Shown: positions 27,211 to 36,549 of the stretch, piece after piece
Layout: every line of letters starts with the position of its first letter
How positions within the stretch are numbered: the stretch's first letter is position 1
Assembly (NCBI RefSeq): GCF_019430905.1
Contig: NZ_JAHYCA010000006.1
Span: 62,001 to 126,000, forward strand
DNA from: Billgrantia antri
GTDB taxonomy: Bacteria; Pseudomonadota; Gammaproteobacteria; Pseudomonadales; Halomonadaceae
DNA: 64,000 nucleotides
Direction of reading: 5' to 3'
Made by a program: the position numbers and the translations under genes
The notes under the pieces: model-generated
Seen by the model: only the letters and a program-made list of their open reading frames with translations
Databases searched by the model: none
Told to the model about the DNA's origin: nothing

Positions 27211-28072
27211 TGCCAGGCCGAGGCCTCGCAGCCCCTTCCTGCGTGCGCTTGAATCCGACGATTCGCTGCCCATAGCGCCCGAGGCGGTGCGGCTGTGGCT
27301 GAACGACATCGAGAGCCCGACGCGCTGGTCGCTGCGCCCGCTGCTGCAATTCCTGCTGGCGATGCTGCTGCATCTGATCTGGTTCGTGAAGCGCCTGCCG
27401 CTGCCCCAGTTTCGCGCCCATGGCCTGCTGCAGCGGCTGATCTGCTGGTTCTGCACCCACTTCGTCAGCCCCAGCGCCAACCAGTTGATCCTGCGCCACT
27501 TCGCCACCGAGTCCAATATCCTCAACTTCCTCATCGACAACAGCCCGGAGGTGACGGTCGAGCCGCTGACACTCTACCCGCGCCGAATCGACGACATGCT
27601 CGATGCCAGCTTCGTCAAGCACGACCAGGAGCTGTTCCGGGTGATCGAGGAGATGGGCCACTGGCGGCAGCGACCGGCACCGCTGGCGCCGGATGCGATC
27701 AATTGGCAGCACTGGCACCCGCTGGAGGAGGGCGCCTTCGAACTGCCGCGACGGCGCACGCAGGTGCTGGACTTCGAGAGCGCCCATGCGCTGTTCATGT
27801 GCCTGTTCTGCCTGCTGCTGACCCGCGAGGAGTACCGCGACGCCATCAACGGCTTCAACCTCGACCAGTCGATCGCGATACGCATCGGCCAGTTGATCGG
27901 CGATCCGACCCTGGCCGAGATGGCCTACAACAAGTACCCGCACTATCTTGTCGGGCCATGGAATCTCAGCCAGCGCTTTCTGATGCACGGTTTCTTCACC
28001 GAGTATCTCTACGCGCGGCTGGAGCGGCTCAGACGGGCGTCGCTGGCAAGCGAGTCACTTGTGGAGAAATAG
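27203..28072 (+). CDS. Conserved protein of unknown function, KAS III-oxidase cluster
   Basis: A 289-residue protein starting inside the end of the diiron oxidase gene. It has a hydrophobic patch at residues 45-62 (LQFLLAMLLHLIWFVKRLP) and a Cys/Phe-rich helix near 195-207, so it is probably membrane-associated. Motifs such as TESNILNFLIDN and HDQELFRVIEEM may hold metal or substrate residues. No family is recognised. The tight overlap suggests it works with the oxidase. Confidence 0.5.
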   Translation: MADARPRPRSPFLRALESDDSLPIAPEAVRLWLNDIESPTRWSLRPLLQFLLAMLLHLIWFVKRLPLPQFRAHGLLQRLICWFCTHFVSPSANQLILRHFATESNILNFLIDNSPEVTVEPLTLYPRRIDDMLDASFVKHDQELFRVIEEMGHWRQRPAPLAPDAINWQHWHPLEEGAFELPRRRTQVLDFESAHALFMCLFCLLLTREEYRDAINGFNLDQSIAIRIGQLIGDPTLAEMAYNKYPHYLVGPWNLSQRFLMHGFFTEYLYARLERLRRASLASESLVEK

Positions 28073-28129
28073 TCGGCGGCATGGTGCCGTGGGCCATATT
28101 GGCGCTCATCGGCTCGCATCGTGCGCCCA

Positions 28130-28337
28130 AACGAAAGCCCGGCCTTGCGGCAGGGCTGGATCTTCGCTTCCTTACTTCCACCTCGAGCTCCCTTCCGCCC
28201 GAGCTTCCCTGGATATGAGTCGTCCTGACCCGGTCGTCCCTGGCTGAGCCTCCGTGCTCAGTACGCCTCCACTGTGCCAACGTGAGGTGCCTACCGACGT
28301 TAACCTGGAGCAAGTTTCTTGTAAGAAATTGACGATC
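28130..28337. repeat. Terminator-containing intergenic repeat, copy 2
   Basis: AAAGCCCGGCCTTGCGGC hairpin, then a pyrimidine-rich stretch (TTCGCTTCCTTACTTCCACC, CGAGCTTCCCTGG), ending GTTAACCTGG...TGTAAGAAATT, as in 21533-21745. The interval between the 27203 gene and hemolysin III holds nothing else that I can support. Confidence 0.6.
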
Positions 28338-28368
28338 AGTTTTGTAGGATATGGCTTACGTCGTCGCT

Positions 28369-29040
28369 TCAGCCCGTAAACGGCAGCACGGCGGCATATA
28401 TCGCGAAGTAGTGGCAGGTGCTGCCGCCGAGCACGAACAGGTGCCAGATGGCGTGGTTGAAGGGGATGGCGTTGATGGCGAAGAACACCACACCGAGGGT
28501 ATAGGTGATGCCGCCGGCGGTAAGCAGGGCGATGCCGGACGTGGGCAGGCTGGCACTCATCTCCTCGCCGGCGAAGACGATGAGCCAGCCCATGAGCAGG
28601 TAGATTGCCACCCGCAGCGCACCGAAGCGGTGGGGCCAGGCCAGCTTGCAGGCGATACCGGCGAACGCCAGGCTCCAGACGATGGCGAACAGCGTCCAGC
28701 CGGTAGGGCTGCGCATGTTGACCAGCAGAAAGGGGGTATAGGTGCCGGCGATCAGCAGGTAGATGGCGCAGTGGTCCAGATGCTGGAACACGCGCTTGAG
28801 CCGCGGGTGGCGCACGCCATGGTAGAGCGTCGAGGCGGTGTAGAGCAGCACCAGGGTCACGCCGTAAAGGCTGATGCCGACGATCTTCCACGGGTCGATG
28901 TGGGCGGCCATGCTGGCCAGCACCAGCAGAACGATGATGCCGGCCAGGCTCAGCGCCGCGCCGATGCCGTGGCTGATGCTGTTGAGCAACTCCTCTAGGA
29001 GATGATGGCGATGGTCGCCTGAGCCTCTGGTGGGTGGCAT
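28369..29040 (-). CDS. Hemolysin III / PAQR-family membrane protein
   Basis: A 223-residue protein with seven hydrophobic helices. The hemolysin III signature is clear: NSISHGIGAALSLAG at the start, STLYHGVRHPRLKRVFQHLDH in helix 2-3, and NHAIWHLFVLGGSTCHYFA at the end. The conserved His residues and one Asp form the metal site of the PAQR hydrolase fold. The physiological role in bacteria is unsettled, and there is no evidence of true haemolysis. It is a single gene convergent with the KAS III cluster. Confidence 0.9.
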   Translation of the reverse strand: MPPTRGSGDHRHHLLEELLNSISHGIGAALSLAGIIVLLVLASMAAHIDPWKIVGISLYGVTLVLLYTASTLYHGVRHPRLKRVFQHLDHCAIYLLIAGTYTPFLLVNMRSPTGWTLFAIVWSLAFAGIACKLAWPHRFGALRVAIYLLMGWLIVFAGEEMSASLPTSGIALLTAGGITYTLGVVFFAINAIPFNHAIWHLFVLGGSTCHYFAIYAAVLPFTG

Positions 29041-29079
29041 GGACGTCTCCGTCAGGGGCGCCCCGATGCCGTGTCGACC

Positions 29080-29715
29080 TCAGGGCTTGCGTTCGATATC
29101 CACGTCGCCGGCCTGGGTGAAGTCGCCCAGTGCCATCATGTGGCCGAGCTTTCCCGCCTTGGTGGAGAGATATTGCTCGTTATGAGGGTTGAGACCCGTG
29201 GTCAGCGGTACACGTTCCGCGATCGTGACCCCGGCCTGGGTCAGGGCATCGACCTTGCGCGGGTTGTTGGTCATCAACCGCAGGCTGGAAATGCCTAGAT
29301 GCTCGAGCATCGGCACGCAGAGGTCGTAGCGGCGCAGATCGGCGCCGAAGCCGAGCTGCTCGTTGGCTTCGACGGTGTCGGCACCCTGGTCCTGTAGATG
29401 ATAGGCGCGGATCTTGTTGAGCAGGCCGATGCCGCGGCCCTCCTGACGCAGGTAGAGCAGTACGCCACGCCCTTCGTCGGCGATGCGCTTGAGCGCTTCC
29501 TGTAGCTGGTAGCCGCAGTCGCAGCGCATCGAGAATAGTGCGTCGCCGGTCAGGCACTCCGAATGCACCCGGCCGAGTACCGGTTCGCCATCGGCCACGT
29601 CGCCCAGCGTCAGGGCGATGTGATCCTTGCCGGTGGCCTCGTCCTCGAAGCCGTGCATGGTGAAGGTGGCCCAGGGGGTGGGCAGCCGGGAGGCGGCGAT
29701 GAATCGAATGGTCAC
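29080..29715 (-). CDS. ribA: GTP cyclohydrolase II
   Basis: A 211-residue enzyme that opens GTP as the first step of riboflavin synthesis. The zinc site C-x10-C-x-C is present ([16 protein letters not shown]), followed by [12 protein letters not shown] and a [10 protein letters not shown] segment. The start is GTG at 29715. This is the stand-alone form without a DHBP synthase domain. No FMN riboswitch was seen upstream, so it is probably the unlinked housekeeping copy. Confidence 0.95.
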   Translation of the reverse strand: MTIRFIAASRLPTPWATFTMHGFEDEATGKDHIALTLGDVADGEPVLGRVHSECLTGDALFSMRCDCGYQLQEALKRIADEGRGVLLYLRQEGRGIGLLNKIRAYHLQDQGADTVEANEQLGFGADLRRYDLCVPMLEHLGISSLRLMTNNPRKVDALTQAGVTIAERVPLTTGLNPHNEQYLSTKAGKLGHMMALGDFTQAGDVDIERKP

Positions 29716-29883
29716 GGGGTACCTCGGTCAAGACCACGGCGATGCCGAAAGTGAATCCCGCATTCTAGCAGGAACGCCGGCCCGGCTCACGAAAGTGCGG
29801 CATCACCGAACTTGGCCCGGGTCAAGCCGCGCGAAACATGATGCGCTACAATGGGCCGACATTTCCTGTGGATGACTGCCTGC

Positions 29884-30966
29884 ATGGATCTCAAGAACGA
29901 TCGTTTTCTGCGCGCCCTGATGCGCCAGCCGGTGGATCGCACCCCAGTGTGGATGATGCGCCAGGCCGGCCGCTACCTGCCGGAATACCGCGCGACCCGC
30001 GCCGAAGCCGGTGACTTCATGGACCTGTGCCGCAACCACGACCTGGCCTGCGAGGTGACGTTGCAGCCGCTGGAGCGCTACCCGCTGGATGCTGCGATCC
30101 TGTTCTCCGATATCCTCACCATCCCCGACGCCATGGGGCTGGGGCTCTACTTCGAGACCGGCGAGGGGCCCAAGTTCCGCAAGCCGGTGCGCAGCGCCGA
30201 GGAAGTCGCAGCGCTCACGGTGCCCGATGCCGAGCGTGATCTCGACTACGTGATGCGTGCGGTCTCGACCATTCGCCGCGAGCTCAACGGCCGGGTGCCG
30301 CTGATCGGCTTTTCCGGCAGCCCCTGGACGCTGGCCACCTACATGGTGGAGGGCAGTTCGAGCAAGGACTTCCGTCACGTGAAGACCATGCTCTACGACA
30401 CGCCCAGCGTGATGCACGACCTGCTCGATACCCTGGCCAGCGCGGTGACCGACTACCTCAACGCGCAGATCCGTGCCGGCGCCCAGGCGGTGCAGATCTT
30501 CGATACCTGGGGCGGCGCGCTCTCCACGCCGGCCTACCTGGAGTTCTCGCTGCGCTATATGGAGCAGATCGTCGCCGGGCTGATCCGCGAGCACGACGGG
30601 CGGCGCGTGCCGGTGATCCTGTTCACCAAGAACGGCGGTCAGTGGCTCGAGGACATCGCCCTGGCGGGGCCGGATGCGGTGGGCATAGACTGGACCACCG
30701 AGCTGGCCGACGCGCGGGCCCGGGTGGGCCACAAGGTGGCGCTGCAGGGCAACCTCGACCCCAACGTGCTGTTCGCCCGCCCGGCGGCCATTCGCGCCGA
30801 GGTGGGGCGTATCCTCGACAGCTACGGCCACGGGCCAGGCCATATATTCAACCTTGGCCACGGCATCAGCCAGTTCACCGACCCCGACAACGTCACCGCC
30901 TTCATGGAGGCGCTGCACGAACTGAGCCCGCGCTACCACCGCAGCATTCAGCACCAAAGTGCCTGA
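29884..30966 (+). CDS. hemE: Uroporphyrinogen decarboxylase
   Basis: A 360-residue enzyme converting uroporphyrinogen III to coproporphyrinogen III in haem synthesis. The N-terminal signature [16 protein letters not shown] is intact, as is [17 protein letters not shown]. The start at 29884 (MDLKND) matches the usual N-terminus; ATG at 29872 is an alternative. The last 8 bases overlap the VanZ-like gene. Confidence 0.97.
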   Translation: MDLKNDRFLRALMRQPVDRTPVWMMRQAGRYLPEYRATRAEAGDFMDLCRNHDLACEVTLQPLERYPLDAAILFSDILTIPDAMGLGLYFETGEGPKFRKPVRSAEEVAALTVPDAERDLDYVMRAVSTIRRELNGRVPLIGFSGSPWTLATYMVEGSSSKDFRHVKTMLYDTPSVMHDLLDTLASAVTDYLNAQIRAGAQAVQIFDTWGGALSTPAYLEFSLRYMEQIVAGLIREHDGRRVPVILFTKNGGQWLEDIALAGPDAVGIDWTTELADARARVGHKVALQGNLDPNVLFARPAAIRAEVGRILDSYGHGPGHIFNLGHGISQFTDPDNVTAFMEALHELSPRYHRSIQHQSA

Positions 30967-31333
30967 AGCCGGCTGGGTTCGCCGTTGGCATGACCGACAC
31001 CGACTATGGACGGTGTCGGCCGTTCTGGGCGCGGTGGCCATTGCGGTGGGCAGCCTGACCCCGGGCAGCGAGATGCCCACCCACCTGCCGTGGGACAAGC
31101 TCAACCACTTCGTCGGCTACGCCGGCCTGGCAGGGCTGGCCGGCTTGGCGGGACTGCCCCTGGTGCGCGCCTGCAGTGCCGTGGTGCTGTTCGGCATCTG
31201 CATCGAATACCTGCAGATCCCGGTGCCGGGACGCAGCGGCGGCGACTGGGCCGATATCCTCGCCAATAGCCTTGGCGCGGCAGCAGCCGTGCTGATGCTG
31301 GCAGCCGTCAGACGCTACCTGCTGCGACGCTAA
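30959..31333 (+). CDS. VanZ-like family membrane protein
   Basis: A 124-residue protein with GTG start overlapping hemE. It has four hydrophobic helices and the VanZ-like motifs [14 protein letters not shown] (helix 2) and [21 protein letters not shown] (helix 3-4). Function is unknown outside teicoplanin resistance; most proteobacterial members are uncharacterised. The stop codon lies in the CTAA target duplication of the MITE-like element that follows. Confidence 0.8.
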   Translation: MPEAGWVRRWHDRHRLWTVSAVLGAVAIAVGSLTPGSEMPTHLPWDKLNHFVGYAGLAGLAGLAGLPLVRACSAVVLFGICIEYLQIPVPGRSGGDWADILANSLGAAAAVLMLAAVRRYLLRR

Positions 31334-31607
31334 GGAAGCACTGCACAAATGCCTGCGCGAGCGAATCACTGCGTTGCGCGGTGCCGAAGCGTCGGACCGT
31401 CGGAATCCTCACATATACCCCATATGCTCCGGTTGACTCGCAGCCTTCGGCTTCTCGCCCCTTCGGGGCCAGCCTACGGCTGTTTGTCGCTTCGCTCGGT
31501 TCTGTGCTCCGTGCGCCTTGCGACCCACAGGGATGTGGGAAGTGCGATGGTTCGTCGGGAACGGACCTAGCCGCTTCATCCCGCTCGTCGATTTGTTCAG
31601 CGCTTCC
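31334..31607. mobile_element. 274-bp MITE-like element with terminal inverted repeats and CTAA duplication
   Basis: Left end GGAAGCACTGCACAAATGC (31334-31352). Right end read inwards GGAAGCGCTGAACAAATCG (ending at 31607). They match at 15 of 19 positions. The element is flanked by CTAA on both sides (31330-31333 and 31608-31611). It carries no transposase and no convincing gene. The GGAAG ends and 4-bp YTAR duplication resemble IS5-type elements, so it was probably mobilised in trans. Confidence 0.7.
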
Positions 31608-31626
31608 CTAAGACACCCAAGCTCAT

Positions 31627-31666
31627 ACGACGACGCCCGCCATCGGCCGATGGCGGGCGTCGTCGT
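31627..31666. terminator. Strong hairpin, likely bidirectional terminator
   Basis: A 19-bp perfect stem: ACGACGACGCCCGCCATCG (31627-31645) with its complement at 31648-31666, between the MITE and the cyclophilin gene end. Confidence 0.75.
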
Positions 31667-31683
31667 GTCTGGGAGAGGCTCGC

Positions 31684-32253
31684 CTACTGCACTTCGGCAC
31701 GCTCGATGATCACCGGCTCGCGCGGTACGTCCTGGAATGGCCCTCGGCTACCGGTGGGCAGCCGTTTGATGGCATCGACTACGTCCATACCCTCTACCAC
31801 ACGGCCGAACACCGCATAGCCCCAGGCCTGCCCGGAGTGGGTGCCCTGATGATCGAGGAAGCGGTTGTCGTTGACGTTGATGAAGAATTGAGAGGTGGCC
31901 GAGTGCGGGTCGCCGGTACGTGCCATGGCGAGTGTGCCGCGCTCGTTGCGCAGGCCGTTGTCGGCTTCGTTTGTGATCGGCGCGCGCGTCGGCTTCTGCT
32001 GGAAGTCCTGATCGAAGCCGCCGCCCTGGATCATGAAACCGTCGATGACGCGGTGAAACAGCGTGCCGTCGTAGTGGCCCTCCTGCACGTAGGTGAGGAA
32101 GTTGTTTACGCTCTCCGGCGCCTGCTCCTGGAACAGCTCGATGGCGATGGGGCCATGATTGGTATGCAGCACCACGTCGGCCGCGTTGGCCTGGAAAGCG
32201 GCCAGCGGCAGGCTGGCGGCGGCGAGCAGGGAAAGCAAGGTTCGCTTCAGCAC
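31684..32253 (-). CDS. ppiA: Periplasmic peptidyl-prolyl cis-trans isomerase, cyclophilin type
   Basis: A 189-residue cyclophilin with a signal peptide ([19 protein letters not shown]). Active-site motifs are present: [37 protein letters not shown], and [14 protein letters not shown]. It catalyses proline isomerisation in periplasmic protein folding. It is divergent from ccmF, with the shared gap holding a DNR-type site. Confidence 0.92.
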   Translation of the reverse strand: MLKRTLLSLLAAASLPLAAFQANAADVVLHTNHGPIAIELFQEQAPESVNNFLTYVQEGHYDGTLFHRVIDGFMIQGGGFDQDFQQKPTRAPITNEADNGLRNERGTLAMARTGDPHSATSQFFINVNDNRFLDHQGTHSGQAWGYAVFGRVVEGMDVVDAIKRLPTGSRGPFQDVPREPVIIERAEVQ

Positions 32254-32382
32254 AGTGAGCTCCTGATTGTGGGAAACTTATGTTCGGCGATTAAACGGTG
32301 TGCCTAGCTTACGTCCAGACGCGCTCGCTGTCAGGCTTTCGCCTCGCGATGCGGGGCGCGGCATCCCGCCACGCCGCATACT

Positions 32383-32396
32383 TTGACATGGATCAC
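32383..32396. promoter_or_regulatory. FNR/DNR-type box upstream of ccmF
   Basis: TTGAC-ATGG-ATCAC, 8 of 10 conserved positions of TTGAT-N4-ATCAA, 182 bases before the ccmF start. It fits anaerobic control of the ccmFGHI-dnr operon. Confidence 0.5.
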
Positions 32397-32577
32397 AACC
32401 CGCCCGGGAAAAGAAGTATCGGGTATGGATATTTAGTCGCGTTGGTCGGACGATGCACCCATGCCGGCCGAGGCAGCCTGTTTCGCATCTCTCCGACCTG
32501 TTCGCCCCGGCCATGACCTGACACAGTGACCGGCAGGCGCCAAGCGTCGTCGCCGGCGAGGCGGGAGGTGCCAGCCC

Positions 32578-34575
32578 ATGGTGGCGGAACTCGGAAGCTT
32601 TGCCTTGATTCTGGCGCTCTGCCTGGCACTGGCGCAGAGCTTGCTGCCGCTGGTGGGGGTGCGACTCGACGATGACCGCCTGATGCGCAGCGCCCGCTTT
32701 CTGGCCAGCGGTCAGTTCGTCTTTCTCTCGCTCTCGTTTGCCGTACTGACTTGGGCCTTCGTCGCCAGCGACTTCACGGTGCGCTATGTGGCCGGCCACT
32801 CGAGCCTCGAGCAGCCGTTGATCTACCGGCTCACGGCGGTGTGGGGCGGACATGAAGGGTCGCTGCTGCTGTGGGTATTCATGCTGAGTGCATGGGGAGT
32901 GGCCGTGGCCTGCTTCAGCCAATCGCTACCCCGAGAAATGACGGCCCGGGTATTGGCCGTCATGGGCATGGTCGGCGTGGGCTTCATCGCCTTCACGCTG
33001 TTCACCTCGAACCCGTTCGAGCGCATCGTGCCGGGCCCCATGGACGGCCGCGGAATGAACCCGCTGCTCCAGGACCCGGGCATGATTCTGCATCCCCCGC
33101 TGCTCTACATGGGTTACGTGGGCACCGCGGTGGTCTTCGCCTTCGCCATGGCGGCACTGCTCGGAGGTCGGCTCGACCCGGCTTGGGCGCGCTGGTCGCG
33201 GCCGTGGACCACGGTGACCTGGGTCTTTCTCACCCTGGGCATTGCGGTGGGGGCGTGGTGGGCCTATTACGAGCTGGGCTGGGGTGGCTGGTGGTTCTGG
33301 GATCCGGTGGAGAACGCCTCCTTTCTGCCCTGGCTCACCGCTACCGCTCTGATCCACTCGCTGGCGGTGACCGAGAAGCGCGGCGGCTTCAAGGTATGGA
33401 CCCTGATGCTGGCTATCGTCACCTTTGCCCTCACCGTGCTCGGTGCTTTCATCGTCCGCTCCGGCGTGATTACCTCGGTGCATGCCTTCGCCACCGACCC
33501 CGAGCGCGGCGTCTTCCTCCTCGGCATGCTGAGTCTGACCCTGCTTGGCGCGCTGACGCTCTATGCCTGGCGGGCACCGAGAGTCGGGCTCGGCGGTGCC
33601 TTCGCCGGGTATTCGCGCGAGTCGCTGTTGCTGGCCAACAACGTGCTGCTGACGGTGGCATGTGCGGCGGTGTTCATCGGCACGCTCTACCCGCTGGCGC
33701 TGGATGCCTTCGGTCTGGGCAAGGTCTCGGTGGGGCCGCCCTACTTCGATGCGGTATTTGCCCCGCTGATGCTGCCGCTGCTGCTGCTGGTCGGCCTCGG
33801 CCCGGCAGTGACCTGGAAGCAGGCGAATCCCGGGGAGACCTTCCGCCAGCTGCGCTGGGCACTTCTGGTCAGTGGGGTGGCCGGTGGACTGTGGCCACTT
33901 GCGTTGGGCGTCTGGCGCCCGATGACGGCACTCTCGCTGATGCTGGCTATCTGGATCGTGCTCACAGCGCTGCTGGATATCCGCAAGCGCATGGGCTCGG
34001 CGCGCCAGCCGTTCGCTACGAGGCTACGGCGGATCGCGCGGCCGAGCTTCCTCGGTATGCACTTGGCCCATGTGGGGCTGGCGCTGGTGGTGGTGGCCAT
34101 CGCCATGGTCAATACCTACGAGGTCGAGCGCGACGTGCGACTGGAGCCGGGGCAGAGTGCCTCGGTCGGCGGCTACGATTTCACACTACGGCGCATGGAG
34201 AGCGTGCAGGGGCCCAACTGGGAGGCCGATCAGGCGATCATCGACGTGACCCGCGAAGGCCGGCCCGTCGCCCAGCTCGCGCCGCAGCGTCGCTATTACG
34301 ACACCCATGTGGGCATGCCGATGAATCAGGCTTCGCTCGATCGCAGGCCGACCCGCGACGTCTATGTCTCGCTGGGTGAACGGCTGGAAGGCGATGCCTG
34401 GAGCTTTCGGCTCTATTACAAGCCTTACATGGCCTGGATGTGGTTCGGCGGCCTCCTGCTGGCACTGGGTGGCCTGCTGGCTGCCGCCGACAAACGCTAT
34501 CGTCTGGCCAGTCGCCGCGCTCCCCGTCAGCGGATGGAGAGTGCGGGGGCTCTTCCCGGGGAGGTGACAAGCTGA
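32578..34575 (+). CDS. ccmF: Cytochrome c haem lyase subunit CcmF
   Basis: A 665-residue membrane protein with about 14 helices. The WWD domain is present near residue 235 (GWGGWWFWDPVENASF-type), with periplasmic His in LYRLTAVWGGHEGS and LTATALIHSLAVTEKRGGF. CcmF attaches haem from CcmE to apocytochromes c. ATG at 32578 follows GGGAGGTG. It overlaps ccmG by one base. The helper genes ccmABCDE are not nearby, so this looks like a second or split maturation set dedicated to denitrification cytochromes. Confidence 0.95.
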   Translation: MVAELGSFALILALCLALAQSLLPLVGVRLDDDRLMRSARFLASGQFVFLSLSFAVLTWAFVASDFTVRYVAGHSSLEQPLIYRLTAVWGGHEGSLLLWVFMLSAWGVAVACFSQSLPREMTARVLAVMGMVGVGFIAFTLFTSNPFERIVPGPMDGRGMNPLLQDPGMILHPPLLYMGYVGTAVVFAFAMAALLGGRLDPAWARWSRPWTTVTWVFLTLGIAVGAWWAYYELGWGGWWFWDPVENASFLPWLTATALIHSLAVTEKRGGFKVWTLMLAIVTFALTVLGAFIVRSGVITSVHAFATDPERGVFLLGMLSLTLLGALTLYAWRAPRVGLGGAFAGYSRESLLLANNVLLTVACAAVFIGTLYPLALDAFGLGKVSVGPPYFDAVFAPLMLPLLLLVGLGPAVTWKQANPGETFRQLRWALLVSGVAGGLWPLALGVWRPMTALSLMLAIWIVLTALLDIRKRMGSARQPFATRLRRIARPSFLGMHLAHVGLALVVVAIAMVNTYEVERDVRLEPGQSASVGGYDFTLRRMESVQGPNWEADQAIIDVTREGRPVAQLAPQRRYYDTHVGMPMNQASLDRRPTRDVYVSLGERLEGDAWSFRLYYKPYMAWMWFGGLLLALGGLLAAADKRYRLASRRAPRQRMESAGALPGEVTS

Positions 34576-35153
34576 TGAACCGCCGACTGTTGATTCCGCT
34601 GGTGGCCACGGTTGCCCTGCTCGGGCTGCTGTACCTTGGACTGGGCATCGATTCCCGTGACTTGCCGTCTCCGCTGGTAGGCAAGCCGGCCCCGCCGTTC
34701 GTGCTGGAAGCACTGGAGGACGCCGAGGTCACCCTGACCGAGCAGGACTTCATCGGCGAGGTAGCGCTGGTCAATGTCTGGGCCACCTGGTGCAGCACCT
34801 GCCGCGCGGAGAAACCGCTGCTGATGGAACTGGCGCAAGGCGACATCCCCATTCACGCCTTCAATTACCGCGATGAGCGCGAATCGGCGCTGCGCTATCT
34901 CAGCGTCAGCGATAATCCCTACCGCACCATTGCCTATGACCCTGCGGGCGATGCCGGCATCGACTGGGGCGTCTACGCCACGCCGGAAACCTACGTGCTC
35001 GATGCCGAAGGCGTGATTCGCTACAAGCGTATCGGACCGCTCACCCGCCAGCTGCTTCTCGATGAAGTGTTGCCGCTGGTTGAGAAACTCAGGGCGGAGT
35101 CGCTGCGTGAAGAGCCGCTCGGCAGCGAGGCAAGGAGGGTGGCGCAATCATGA
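34575..35153 (+). CDS. ccmG: Thiol-disulfide oxidoreductase CcmG/DsbE
   Basis: A 192-residue membrane-anchored thioredoxin. It has an N-terminal helix (LLIPLVATVALLGLLYLGLG), then NVWATWCSTCRAEKP with the CxxC, and the CcmG-type GVYATPETYVLDAEGVI. It keeps apocytochrome haem-site cysteines reduced. The start is in a TGATG overlap with ccmF, and the end overlaps ccmH by four bases. Confidence 0.93.
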   Translation: MNRRLLIPLVATVALLGLLYLGLGIDSRDLPSPLVGKPAPPFVLEALEDAEVTLTEQDFIGEVALVNVWATWCSTCRAEKPLLMELAQGDIPIHAFNYRDERESALRYLSVSDNPYRTIAYDPAGDAGIDWGVYATPETYVLDAEGVIRYKRIGPLTRQLLLDEVLPLVEKLRAESLREEPLGSEARRVAQS

Positions 35154-35632
35154 TCCCACGAGTCTCCTGCCTTCTGCTTGCCTGGCTGCTGCCCGCCGGG
35201 CTTGCCATGGCGCTTGCCATCGGCGAGCCGCTCGAGTTCGCCACCGAGGCCCAGCAGCGCCAGTACGACACCCTGGTGCGCGAGCTGCGCTGCACGGTCT
35301 GCCAGAGCGAGACCATCCATGAGTCCAATGCCGAACTCGCCGCCGACATGCGCCGCCGGGTCTACGCCATGACCCTGGCCGGGCAGGACGCCGAGGCCAT
35401 CGTCGGCTTCATGGTGCAACGCTACGGTGACTATGTGCGCTACCGGCCGCCGCTGCAGGCCAACACCCTGCTGTTGTGGGCCAGCCCTTTTCTGTTGCTG
35501 GTAGTCGGTGGCTTCACCTGGTGGCGTATCGTCGTCGGACGCCGGCACATGGCAGCGTACCCTGCATTCACCCGTCGGGAGCGGGCCTTGCTCGATCGGC
35601 TGAGCCGTGAGGACACCGGGAGGCAACCATGA
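35150..35632 (+). CDS. ccmH: Cytochrome c maturation protein CcmH
   Basis: A 160-residue protein with signal peptide, a short soluble domain and one C-terminal helix. The LRCTVCQSETIHESNAELA motif near residue 45 holds the redox CxxC of the CcmH/CycL family. It reduces and hands over apocytochrome c. It is translationally coupled to ccmG and ccmI by ATGA overlaps. It is the short form, with the TPR part on a separate gene. Confidence 0.92.
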   Translation: MIPRVSCLLLAWLLPAGLAMALAIGEPLEFATEAQQRQYDTLVRELRCTVCQSETIHESNAELAADMRRRVYAMTLAGQDAEAIVGFMVQRYGDYVRYRPPLQANTLLLWASPFLLLVVGGFTWWRIVVGRRHMAAYPAFTRRERALLDRLSREDTGRQP

Positions 35633-36549
35633 ACGGATTGTTTCTGCTTTTGGCCATGGGCCTGTGCGGCGTGGCGCTGGGCTTCGTGCTCACACCGCTG
35701 CTGCGTGCTCCACGCGACGAGGAGGGGCAGTCCCGGGGCGCGTCCCTGCTGGCCGTACACCGTGACCGGGTGCGCGAGCTGGCACAGGACCTGGCGTCGG
35801 GGATGCTGACCCGAAAACAGCATGACAGTGCGCTGGCCGATCTCGAGCGAGAGCTGCTCGATAGCGGGATCGCCGATCACGATGCATGCTCCGCTACCGA
35901 GGGGCAGGGCAAACGGCGTGCATCACTGGTGGCTGCCTGCGCCAGTGTCGCCTTGTTGCCGTTCCTTGCCACTGGCCTCTACCTGACGGTGGGGCATGCC
36001 GAGGAGGTCTTCGCGACTCAGGCGCCGGCAGGAGCGACGATCGCCGAAGCCGAGCCGCTTTCTGAGGGCGACCGGCGCCGTGAGTTCGAGCATCTGGCCC
36101 GGCAGCTGCAGGGCCGCCTGGCGCAGGAACCTACCGATCTGCAGAGCTGGGTCCTGCTTGGACGCACTCTGGTATTCCTCGACGACCTGCCGGCCGCCGA
36201 GCGTGCCTTTCGCGAGGCCATGGTGCACGGCGGCGAGCGCGACCCTGATCTGCTGAGCCGGTACGCCGACTTGCTGGCCGAGCGCAAGGGCAGCCTGGCT
36301 GGCGAGCCTGCGGCGTTAATCGAGCGCGCCCTGGCCATCGACCCCGAGCATGTCCAGGCGCTGTGGCTGGCGGGCACGCTGGCGCTGCAACAGGCGGACG
36401 AGACCGCCGCGCGACGCTACTGGCAGCGTCTGCTCGGCGTGTTGCCGGCGGAGTCTGCCAAGGCTGAGGTGATTCGAGGCAATCTCGATCAGCTTGGCCA
36501 AGCTGGCGACGGCCTTCACGACGGGGCTCAGGCAAGGAGGGAGACATGA
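35629..36549 (+). CDS. ccmI: Cytochrome c biogenesis TPR protein CcmI
   Basis: A 306-residue protein with two helices (residues 3-22 and about 100-120) and a TPR-rich periplasmic C-terminus (LQSWVLLGRTLVFLDDLPAA, PEHVQALWLAGTLALQQ). CcmI binds apocytochrome C-termini and delivers them to CcmF/H. It overlaps the dnr gene by four bases, which ties cytochrome c maturation to the denitrification regulator. Confidence 0.9.
   Translation: MNGLFLLLAMGLCGVALGFVLTPLLRAPRDEEGQSRGASLLAVHRDRVRELAQDLASGMLTRKQHDSALADLERELLDSGIADHDACSATEGQGKRRASLVAACASVALLPFLATGLYLTVGHAEEVFATQAPAGATIAEAEPLSEGDRRREFEHLARQLQGRLAQEPTDLQSWVLLGRTLVFLDDLPAAERAFREAMVHGGERDPDLLSRYADLLAERKGSLAGEPAALIERALAIDPEHVQALWLAGTLALQQADETAARRYWQRLLGVLPAESAKAEVIRGNLDQLGQAGDGLHDGAQARRET

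Noticed and set aside
32278..32922. Minus-strand gene opposite the ccmF start
   Set aside because: It spans the promoter gap and ccmF with no ribosome site or family, so it is a shadow frame.
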